From Brachypodium distachyon (Eukaryota > Streptophyta > Magnoliopsida > Poales > Poaceae), in the NCBI RefSeq assembly GCF_000005505.3, contig NC_016133.3:9610001-9674000 (forward strand): a stretch of DNA of 64,000 nucleotides, in the 5' to 3' direction. Positions 38,930-49,250 of this stretch are shown here, in pieces. Every line of letters begins with the position of its first letter. Position 1 is the first letter of the stretch. Below the pieces are notes generated by a model. It saw nothing but the letters and a program-made list of their open reading frames with translations, was not told the origin of the DNA and ran no database searches. A program made the position numbers and the translations under genes.

Positions 38930-39720
38930 TGCCTCGTTTTAGTATAGTTGCTTATGTATATGTTTAGATCTACCTATTTAGTCACTTTTTTTTTCTTAAC
39001 AGTATACTTGTCCATATACTTGACCATGCCCAGGCCTGAAGTTGCTTTTCAACTCAGCTAATGTAGTTTGCTTTTGATTATTAGTCGCTCACACACCGCC
39101 TTATAGTTGCTTCCTTTGTTTTAGTTTAGGCGGCAGCAAGCAAATATAGGTGCGTGCCTCATCGATCAAATATAGTTGCGTTTTTTAATGCAACTTTTGT
39201 GTCTTAGTTAACTTCTTATGACCTAGATTTTCTTATTTAGTTGCTTATACATATGTTTAGCTTTATCTTTGTTGCTTTTTACTTCCCAATATACTTGCAC
39301 GCACAAGCGCGCGCGCACACACATCCAGAAGTTGCTTTTAAATTTAGGGAATATAGCTTCTTGTAATTATTCAGTTGCTCACGCAACACCTTATAGTTGC
39401 TTCTTTTTAATATAGGCGGCAACAAGCAATATAGGGGCATGCCTCAGTAATATAGTTGCTTGTTTTAATGCAACTTCGTGTTCTAGATTACTTCCTAGGA
39501 CTTCTTCTTTAATTAGTTGCTTATACATATGTTAGTTTTACCTTTGTCGCTTTTTTTCTTTCTCAATATACCTGCAAACACACAGCCCCGCCCCCCCTCA
39601 AGTTGCTTGTTAACTTAGGTGATGTAGGTGCTTTTAATTATTTGTTTGCTCACACAATGTGTTGTAGTTGCTTCTCTTTTTTTGTCAATATGCTTGCCTA
39701 ACCACGTCGGCTATATGAAA
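38930..39720. repeat. Degenerate tandem repeat of about 285 bp, nearly three copies
   Basis: The marker TTGCTTAT recurs at 38948, 39241 and 39517. Other shared blocks in the same order are ATAGTTGCTTC, GGCGGCAACAAGCAA-like, TTAATGCAACTT and CTCACACA. Spacing is 293 and 276 bases. Every copy is rich in the word AGTTGCTT. Confidence 0.75.
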
Positions 39721-41219
39721 TTTGGTTGTTGCTTTTTCCTCTTTTCTTGCTTTATCTAAACCTAAATACCTTGCGCAGGTTAATTTTTCCTTTTGGGTGT
39801 TGTGGTGTTATTTTTTTTCAAGAACCCCGTCGTTTTACTTTTACTTTTTCATATTTATGCCTGCAACTATATGTCGACTGTATACTAGATATGTTTTCTC
39901 TGCTTTTTGTTCCACAGGCAGCTGCTTGTGTGAAGAATAGACTTGTACATATAGAAGAAAAGTCCTAATGGAGGCTCAACAAGGGATCCACATTTTCTAC
40001 AGCTGGCTGGGGTGCAAGCCTGATGCTGGGGAGAACAGATGCTGGGGCTATCTACTACACAATGAAAACTGCTTGTATGAATCGGATGTCGGGGCACCTT
40101 TTTGTGCAGGATTCAGTTTGAGTGCTGTTTTGTAACTACTGCTTTCTACGCATATATGTACTGCCTAGCTACCTACTACTAGTGGTTGTTGCTTTTGGAA
40201 ACAACAAATGGGATTTGTTCTGTAACTCACTACTGGAGACTTGTCTTACACTAGCTATATAGCTCCTGCCTATGTTCAGTCCTTTTTTCTGTCTTTTTTG
40301 CACCTGTCTACATAGTGGGTTTTGCTTTCAAAAGTCCCTGAAATTTACCTGGTTTCTACAGGCATGCCCATTTTCCACCCCTCTCGGATTTTTGCAATTC
40401 TGGACGAAGGGATCATGTTTGTTTAGTCGTGTGTGTGGATTTTTCTTTTCTCGTGGGGGCAACTTGTGGGCACCCTGGCAAAAGGAGCCGGGCTGTGCTC
40501 CAGGAATCGCGTGCGGGGCCAGACAGGTTATGGGACAGATTTTTCCATATTAGGAAAGGGAAGCAAAAACTTACTATATTTGGGTGTGCACCCTTGGCAC
40601 CCAATTAGTGCACGAGTACCCCCTAGTCATGTCTTTTATTTATATCATAAATCTTTTTGGAAGACTGGGAAAGGTAGGTAAGAATGTACCTACCTATTGA
40701 GCATGCATTCAGGCCAGTGCAGTTAAATTCTCTAACGGGGTAATATATTTGTGAAACTGTTTATACATGGACTATCCTTTTGTGTTTTTTACATTTGTAG
40801 ATGGTTAAATATATGAACGCAGTGTATTTTTGGGCTGTCCTTGGACAAAAAAATGGGCTTTCAGGATTGGTCATGGTGTCACCACCTCCCACCTATCCTG
40901 CACATTCGACCGAGGTTGCATGTATAATTTCATTTCTAATTAATATATATAAGCATTTATAAGCTCTAAGGTCTTTGAATGTGTTTAAATTGTAACACAT
41001 TTGAAATTATATATGTTTGGATATTTACCGTACTATCCAAGCCACATATTTTTATGACAGTGCGAGGTTCCATTGTTGATAAACTTTTTTGTGTGCATTC
41101 TGCATCCTTTGGCTCTCAATAAGTGATGATCGATCTCTAACATACTTTAATTTGCGTCATGCTCAAGAGAATTTTCATGATGTGTTCCTTATTCTTATAA
41201 GATTTCTTGCCATGGGTTT

Positions 41220-41247
41220 CCGCAGCAACGCACGGGGTATCATCTAG
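41220..41247 (+). mobile_element. Helitron-like 3' terminus
   Basis: A hairpin-like CCGCAGCAACGCACGGGG is followed by TATCATCTAG and then T at 41248. Grass Helitrons end in CTRR after such a hairpin and insert before T. The 5' end was not found; the element would extend to lower coordinates inside the 7-kb transposon. Confidence 0.7.
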
Positions 41248-42220
41248 TTCATATAAATAGGGGCCTGGTTCTTCGCGATTCACATCGCATATCATCGGAG
41301 TTCGCCATTCGTCCACATACGTAAGTTCTACTACATCTACGAGGCCGACATTTGCCAACAGTTAGCTAAATTAGAGGAGCAAACACCCCAAAACAAAATG
41401 CTCCTCGCCGGCCCCGCCGGCTTTCCGGTCCCTCGCCGGAATGCTTAATTACTCATCGTCCGAAAGGGGGAGTTGCCGTCACCAGAGCCACGGGAGCCGT
41501 GTTGGAGAGGTCGTAGGCCGCCACGAGCATCCTCTCCTCCATGGCGAGGCGGCGCATATCGTCTTAGGCGATGGAGTGCTTTGACGCCTCCTTCGTGCGC
41601 ACGATGTCCTCAGAGTCAAACCCTGCCTCTGCAGCTTCCTCCGCCTCCACCGCATCCTCCTCCTCCTCCGCCGCCGCATCCGCCTGTCCCTCCCCGATTA
41701 TCTCCACCGACGAATCGGAGGAGGAAGAAGAGGAGGGCGGAGCCAACCTGAGCCAGTCACTCGTCGGCGTGGGGAGGACGCCGCTCGACTCCCCTCCCTG
41801 GCGGGCGCTATGGCCGGCCCGGCGGCCCACCTCACCCACTTGCGGGCTCCACGATTGCGGCCGAACTCGGACCGGCGGCATCGGGCTTCTTCCTCGGTGA
41901 TGGTGAGCCGGCTGCCGCTAGGGTTTTCGCGGCCACAGGGATCGACGGCCAGACACACGCGGTGAGCGACGGAGATGGGGGGGGGGGGGGGCTCATTTTG
42001 CCTAGGAAGCTCGCCGGAAATGGAGTGGGTGGCGGCGGAGGGAGGGGGGTGGATTGCGGCGGAAGGGAGTTCGGAGTTGGAACCGAAAAGCCTTCTCCGA
42101 ATGCTACATATAGTGTGCAATTAGGTTTTTGGTATCTGGTCTGGCCCATTTTTCAGCCCAAAACTGAAAACCGAGTTCGGATCGCTTGGGTTCGGTAACT
42201 ACGCGCTATAGTTGCTATAA

Positions 42221-45200
42221 GATCAGATCTGGCGCACCCAAATCCCCAACGTGTGCAGTTCCACCTCACACAAACCAGCAGAAAGGTGAATTTAAGATAT
42301 CATATTCAAAGATTGACGGATGTCTTGTGTAGTAGTATCGGAATTTTTCTGATCTTCGCCTATGCCTGCTCACAAGAGTATATATATGCTATCCTCTATT
42401 TCCTATTTCCGCCGTCATGGACGACCTCGCTGTCGTCAAGCTCTTCTAGGTGAGTAATGGCTGCACTTACTGTGTCATGTTGTTCTACTCGTCACCTAGA
42501 AGCTCTGTGACTTTCTCCCTTCCTCGATTGCGCAGTGAAATGAGCGAATCGAGCTCATCTTCGTCGAGGCCGGCCAAGCTTTGTTTCGTTCGATTTGTTG
42601 TCTCTGGTGAGATCCCGACCTTCTGACCTTGCCCATTGGTTTTGCCTCGCCATTCCGCACCTTTTTGACAAGGTTTCGTCGCAGCTCCATCACCCGGAGG
42701 CGTCGTCTTCGTCGACTGTGCCGCTGCCGCCCGACGTCGCCGTGGTCCTGCTTTGTTGAGCCTCGCCGAGCTGCACTGACCGCGTCAACGCGAAGCTGGT
42801 GAGCTCCTCGTCTTTTCCAGTCCAAATCCCGTGTGTTTTCGTGTACTGTAGAGGTGGACCGGCCCTGCTCCGACGAGCTCTGGCCACCGGCCATGGCGTG
42901 AGTGGTGGCCTCTGGCCACAATCTCCCCCCCAGCTCGATCTGCAGGTACAAGACCCAGCCCAACTTCCGATCCAGCATCCAGCACGTGCTGTGCTCTTTC
43001 TCCCTTTTCTGTTCTTTTCCCTTTACACCAAAAAGCTCCATCCTTTTAGCCAATGACAAGTAGGCCCAGTTTACTCTATGCTGACCAGATCTGGACCAGC
43101 CAAAGGTCCGCTGGTCAAAGTAAGAAAATTAGTTATTTTCGAATTAATCTCGCTGGTATTTTCAGAAATAGGCAGAAAGGCCTATAGATCTTGTAAAATG
43201 CATAGAAGATTCTTACAGTATCAGAAAAATGTGATTCAAGTTGGGAAAGTTTTGTTTTTGAAAGCTCTATCCAGTGGTGTTATGTGTGTTGTGTTTTCAC
43301 ACTGTTAAGATTGCATATTTTGATAAATGGCATTCAAGTAATGTTTAAAATATTTTAAATAATGCACTAAACCTATACTTTATATTTCAATTAATTTGGG
43401 GACTTATACCCCTGTTTAACTACTGATAGATGCTAAAAATGACATCATATTTTTGTATATCTTGTGTTATTTTGAGAAGCCCAATTCTTTTACCAAAGTT
43501 GTTTTTCCGTTTAAACGGGAAAAATTCATAACTTGAGTTAGGAAACTCCGTTTTGAGTGAATAAAATTTCAAATGCATATTTTAACATTATCTACATGCT
43601 GTTGTGTTGCATAATTAATCTCTTTAAGATAAATAAATTCTTGTGCATAATAGCTCTATGTTCCAATCAAACATAAAGTGCTTATTTAACTAAGTTTGCT
43701 TAATCATGTGCTCTAGTCCATTTTTCCTTTCATGTCCCTACTTGTGCATCATTCATCATTCACATGACATCATATTGCATTATTTATCTATGTACTTGGA
43801 TGATATGTGGTGAACTCATTTGCCTTCTATTGGTTCTTTTTGCTTCTTCTTGCAATAGGTGACGAAGAGGGTGTGCTTAGTGAGAACGATTCGGACTACG
43901 AGCAGGGTGATCAAGGCAAGCAGCCCTTAGGGTGTATCAACTTTAAATTTTACTATATACCTTATATGTGATGATTGTGACGAAATTGATATGCTTATGT
44001 CTTCTATTAATTACTCGCTAGTTGCTTATGTTGGTCATTAGCATGAGTAGGAGTTGATTGTGGTAATCTTATATTTTGCTAGTCAATTGGTATTGATTAT
44101 GCTCTTCATCTTGTATATCCATGTTTGTATGATAAGTGTCGAGTCATGCTTTCGGAGTCTTGGTAGACTTGGTAACCTTGAGCATGATGTTGAGCTTATA
44201 TATTAATTGTTGTTCAGCATGCCATGAGTAGAGAGCGATGTCTTTACTTATGATAATTAAAACTGAAACTAAAATTGGTAGACTTGAGTGGGTACCCATC
44301 ATTTGGTTCTTTATCCCACTTAGGTCAATTAAGGACCGCATTCTTGTGCCATTGATCCAAGCCACAATCGTACTACCTCATTGACTGTTATGGGACAGTC
44401 TTGACCAACTAATTCACCTAGCTCTAACATGATGGTTGCTATTTTCATTTGGTAGTTTTCCTTGATTGGATTTGGTCTTCGGACATGGTGTCCCCATTAA
44501 AAAGGGCATGGTGTCGATTTTTGTGCTCCTCTCTTGCAAATTGGAACACACCCCGCAATTCGATGGACCATAAACGAATTTGGACTTCGACCGCAACCTA
44601 TGGGCCAGGATAACGCTTTCTAGAAGCGCCCTGGAATAAACCTAGGGGCAGCTAGTATGTTAGTAAGTGTTGTAAAGGTCTTGTAGCAAATCATCATCCC
44701 GCTTTCTACGGAATGATGAGATGTTTCGGTGAGGGTAAAGTTGTACACCCCCTGCAGGGATAAAATCTATTCGAATAGCCGTGTCCACGGTCACGGACAT
44801 GCTTGGTTATATCACACTTGAGTTAGAGTCACTCATACTTGGTGTTAGTCCTATGTGCCAATTGGAATTGTCACAACATGGCATTTGCTTAAATCTGAAG
44901 TTTATACTTGATGTTTATGCATACTTGCTTATATCCATTTGAGTTGGTATAATATTGATGCCACGGTAACTAGTTGATGCATGTTTGTCCCATTCCTTAT
45001 CTTGCTTAAGCTAGTTTATCTTGTTCTATGTCACTTGTGAGTGAATGCCATGCTTCCTGTATTTAGGTAATAGTATGACATGATTATGTATCACTTTTGG
45101 GTTACATTTGACGTGCTTTAGGCCGCTTTTAAGGTGTATTACAAATCTGGACAGATTGGTAAAAATCTGAATACTTGTCTCTTGCCATGCTTAATTGTGT

Positions 45201-46250
45201 AGTTGTGATGCCTATGGTTATGCTTTTATGTCTAGACTGTTCCCCACCTTTGATGCAATGTTTTTAGATGATCTTAATACATTGTATGACCTGTTTATGT
45301 GTTGTTTAAGTGGTTAAACTTGTTGAAAGACAGCATTGTACAAATCTGTCATTTACATGCTTGATGTTCATTGCTGCCCAAAAATTTCAGAACTGTTGGG
45401 AGTTGAACCTAGGTGGTTTTACATGTCATTATGAAGTCTTTTAGAATGGAAACCATGATGGTTTAGGTGCTGGATTGTTTAGTTCGGATCTGGACTTTTG
45501 CTTGTCTAAGAGACCTCACTTGCAATCTTTTGCTACTCTTTAATCTTGACTAATGAGCATGTTATGAAACAAATTAAAATGAACTAAAGTAAGACTTGCT
45601 GAGTACCCTAAGTACTCACCCTTGCTCTTGACACGTTTTTTTAGAGGAAACCCCACTGGAGAGCGATAACGATCTTGACCGTGACGAGTAGTTGCTTGGT
45701 TCTTCCCTACACATGGCCAGCCCCTTGGATTGATTTTGTTGGGCTACCGAAGGTGTTCTTTGCAACCATCTTATGGCACTACTTGAATCTTATTCCGTTG
45801 TGTTTTATTTGACTTTGGATGTGGTTGTATCACTTATGAACTCAAGTTAAAATCTAAACTATGTGTTATATCTATTGTATGTGTGTTTGAGTTGTGATGT
45901 ATCAATCTTACGATATGTGTGCATGTTTGGCATCTTGAGAAACATGTGAATCATATCCCGCCGTGTCGATTATGTGTTGTGCTATATCATATTGTATTAT
46001 GTTCATTGTTGGACTGAATGTTGCTATGATCTATCGGTTATGTCGATAGAGAGCAAGTTCAGGTTTCGATTGCAGCAATGAGCTTAATCCTACATGTCTT
46101 AGCTATATATGTAATCGGGGCCGCGCTGCCTCAGATGCGAGAAAGCAAAGGTGATTTTCCCTGGGCGACGGCAGGCGAGAGGCGACGGTGGCGTGCAACG
46201 GCATCGGGCGGCGGGCGATGGCATCGCGCTCCTAGCGGCTGATCTCGGTA
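42221..46250. mobile_element. Non-coding LTR-like repeat sequence (candidate solo LTR)
   Basis: Four kb without any long open frame. The stretches at 43070-43130 and 44500-44900, and around 45590 (CTTGCTGAGTACC), resemble long LTRs of grass Gypsy elements from memory. No gag/pol, primer-binding site, second LTR copy or clear TG/CA ends were located, so class and limits are unproven. Confidence 0.35.
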
Positions 46251-46439
46251 ATTTTAACTTGCGCCTGTAGCTATTGCTCCTGTGATTTGAGAGATTGGTC
46301 TGATTGGTTGATTTGAACTGTTGGCTGTAGGCCTGTAGCTGTTCCTCCTGTGTTGATTTGAACTGTTGGTTGTAGCTGATCCTCCTGTGATCTGATTGGT
46401 TGATCTGTTGCAGGACTGAAGATGGATATGACTGAAGAT

Positions 46440-46520
46440 GGAGATGGCTAGCGGCAGGGCTGGACTGGAGATGGCTAGCGGCAGGGCTGGACTGGTGATG
46501 GCTAGCGGCAGGCTTGGAGA
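46440..46520. repeat. 27-bp minisatellite, about three copies
   Basis: GGAGATGGCTAGCGGCAGGG plus CTGGACT occurs at 46440 and 46467, with a slightly altered third copy at 46494. It lies in a segment rich in GGAGATGG, upstream of the MATE pseudogene. Confidence 0.85.
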
Positions 46521-47186
46521 GGGCTGGAGATACCTGGAGATGGCTAGAGATGGCGACCTGGAGAGGGGAAAGGAGCAGGCGACCTGGACTGGCGGAGGCG
46601 GAGGCGACCTAGGCTTGCGGACAAGTTTTGAATTTGAATCCCGTAGTCTACCTTTATGGGCTGTAATTAGTTTAATTCCTTGGACGTTTTTGTAAAATGA
46701 TACATGTGAAGTGCATGCGACAACTGTTTCTCTATTTTTTGGTGACAATCTCGATTAACTTTGTCGTTTGTCTAGACGGTTCCCTTTCGGCGCTTGGCGA
46801 CCAGTTGAATTGACTGGCTCATTATTGGAGCACAAGCACTGAGCTCCACCAGAAGCGGAAGTAGACCAAACAGTGAATGAAGCATGGAGGAGGAGCAGCC
46901 GCTGCTCCTGGCCACGGGCAGCGAGAGAGAGAAGAAGAGGCTGGCTGGGGCAGGAGGTGTGAGCAACCCACTAGATGAATTGCTCAATCAGGTTCAGATT
47001 ACAACTCAAGACTCACTGGAGTATAGGAATTACAGAAGTTCCACAGAGAAGGAAGAGGAGCACGAGGAAGAAGAAGAAACACACGCCCTAGCCAGGCCTC
47101 GGCCGAAGCCGCCGTCCAGTCCGATCCTATCCAAGCCTCTTCGTAGTTGTGTCCCTTGTATTTATACCCATAGTGGCTGCCTCTTG

Positions 47187-47880
47187 TTTTTTTTTCAAGA
47201 ATGCGATCCAGCGGGTGCATCATCGATATAAGAAGGAGAAGGTCAGAAGCCAGTTACAACACCGTTAACGGTTACAACACCACCTAGTGGCCACACGCTA
47301 AAAGACTATGTGGCAACATGCAACCTACTCGCCAAAGCGGCCGCAAACGACGGACCACTCCCCAGGAGCCCGGCGCTCTCCCAACGAGAAGCCTCCTCAT
47401 GGATACAAAGGAGCAATCTCCGAACCGATGGCGATTGACCATTGAAGACCACATCGTTTCAATGGCGCCAAATGCTCCATATCACCAGGGTGTTTGCCGT
47501 CCGGTAACTCTTGATCAGCCCTCTCGGGCCAGTGATGCCCACCCACCATGAACGTAGATCAGCCTCCGCAGTCGTCCTCCAGCCAGAACAGTTCCAAGCC
47601 AGAAGGACGCACTCCCAGACTTGCCGAGCCACCACACATCCCAACAAGAGACAAGAGAGGGTCTCCAGCTCTTGAGCGCACAACAGGCAGTGAGGAGGGT
47701 GAGGAAGCCCCCGACTCTGCAAACGATCCGCCGTCCAACACCGGTCCTTCGCTGCCAACCAAGCAAAGAACTTACACCAGCCCGGAGCCTTAGTCCTCCA
47801 GACTTGAGCCGCCAGCCTCTTGTGATATGAGCAGGCCCAATCCCAGGGTCACAGCCCATCTTCGAGCCCATCAGTACAGC
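47187..47880 (-). mobile_element. 5'-truncated LINE fragment (zf-RVT region)
   Basis: The minus-strand frame at 47459-47830 reads KFFAWLAAKDRCWTADRLQ, then a CLLC zinc-finger pair and LLGCVVARQVWECVLLAW, the RVT-associated zinc domain of plant LINEs. A T run at 47189-47198 is the poly(A) tail in this orientation. The fragment lies within exon 1 of the MATE pseudogene, between MEEEQPLLL and LVASEVKK. Confidence 0.75.
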
Positions 47881-48946
47881 TTCGGTAGAAGGATTGCTGA
47901 CAGGAGGCGATGAAGAGAACAGCTTGGTGGCGAGCGAGGTGAAGAAGAAGCAGTTGTACCTTGCCGGGCCTGCCTCCTTCAGAACGTGGTCCAGATGATC
48001 TCCATCATGTTCGTGGGCCACCTCGGCGAGCTCGCGCTCTCCAGCGCCATGGCGACTTCCTTCGCCGCGGTCACCGGCTTCAGCCTGCTAGTATATAAGT
48101 GCAATCAATCTTTCTTTACTAACACGATGAAGCTTCATTCTAAATTAATCTTGGTTGGCCTCGCAGGCGGGCATGGCGTGCAGCCTGGACACGCTGTGCG
48201 GGCAAGCCTTCGGGGCTCAGCAGCAGCGGATGCTGGGCGTGTACAAGCAGCGGGCGATGCTGGTGCTGGGCCTGCCGAGCGTGCCCGTCGCGGCTGTCTG
48301 GGCCTGCACGGGCCGGATCCTGCTGCAGCTGGGCCACGACCCGGAGATCGCGGCGGGGGCCGGGAGCTACATCCGGTGGATGATCCCGACGCTCTTCGTC
48401 TACGGCCCCCTAGCTGCAGTGCCACGTTCGGTTCCTCCAGACGCAAGGGATCGTGGTGCCCGTCATGCTCAGCTCCGGTGCCACGGTGTTCAGCCACGTT
48501 TCGGTGTGCTGGGCTCTCGTGGGCTCCGGATGGGGAACAAGGGCGCCGCCTTGGCCAATGCGGTCTCGTTCCTCACTAACCTCTCCATACTTGCGCTCTA
48601 CGTCCGCCTCTCGCCCCGATGCAGGAGCACCTGGACTGGCTTCTCCCGCGAGGTGTTCCGCGGACTTCTCGGGTTCTTCAAGCTTGCCGTGCCTTCCGCT
48701 CTCATGGTCTGGTATGTCCCTTGATGACTTGCTGAGGAGTAAGATTAAATAGTTAATGGCGCCATTGCTGATCAAATGCGTGGATTGATATGGATGCAAC
48801 ATGGAGTGGTGGTCCTTAATTCGAGCTGCTAGTGCTACTCTCAGGCCGCCTCCCTAATCTCAAACTCGAAACGGCCGACCTCTCTATCTGGTACGTATAC
48901 TACATCTTCTTCTTTGCTTAATTGCTTTCTCTTAATTGCTGAGGAT

Positions 48947-49090
48947 TGTTAGACTTGTATAGTCCTGTATAACTCCTGTACCTGTACATGTACGTGTATT
49001 GTGTAAACGTACCTTTGGTGATCCTATAAATATATGTGATAGGCCACCCCCAGAGGGTTGAACCAGTTCACCCAAATCATCTGTTTGACA
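48947..49090 (+). repeat. Copia 5' LTR
   Basis: 144 bp, starts TGTTAGACTTG and ends CTGTTTGACA. A TATAAATATA at about 49025 is a plausible promoter TATA box. Confidence 0.93.
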
Positions 49091-49102
49091 TGGTATCAGA
49101 CT
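49091..49102 (+). other. Primer-binding site
   Basis: TGGTATCAGACT directly follows the LTR; TGGTATCAGA is the standard complement of initiator methionine tRNA in plant copia elements. Confidence 0.85.
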
Positions 49103-49250
49103 AGGTTAGGGAGCCCCAGCTGTCGCCTAGGGTTTCAACCTAGCCGCCGCCGCAGCCCCCTCCACCACCGATCCACCCGGCTCCGCCCACCTCTTGGCCG
49201 CCGTCGCCCTGGCTGCCGCCAACTCCATGCTTCCGCCTTCTACTGCCGCC

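Larger units (their letters stand above)
35250..42217. mobile_element. 7-kb DNA transposon with TAA target duplication (PIF/Harbinger-like), no transposase found
   Basis: The left end AGCAACTCTAGC, then GTTACAGAGCCCAAACG, then ATCCGAACT, pairs with the right end read in complement: AGCAACTATAGC, GTTACCGAACCCAAGCG, ATCCGAACT. TAA flanks both sides (35247-35249 and 42218-42220). Three-base TAA duplications point to PIF/Harbinger. Inside are GC-rich blocks with only low-complexity open frames (35430-35930, 37480-37980, 41400-42100), a tandem repeat at 38.9-39.7 kb and a Helitron-like end at 41247. No DDE transposase or Myb-like partner was recognised, so it is non-autonomous or has been largely replaced by later insertions. 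Confidence 0.65.

Noticed and set aside
41479..42150. Overlapping Ser/Glu-rich frames that might be a transposon ORF
   Set aside because: Several frames compete; the Ser and Glu tracts come from simple TCC/GAG repeats and no conserved motif could be named.
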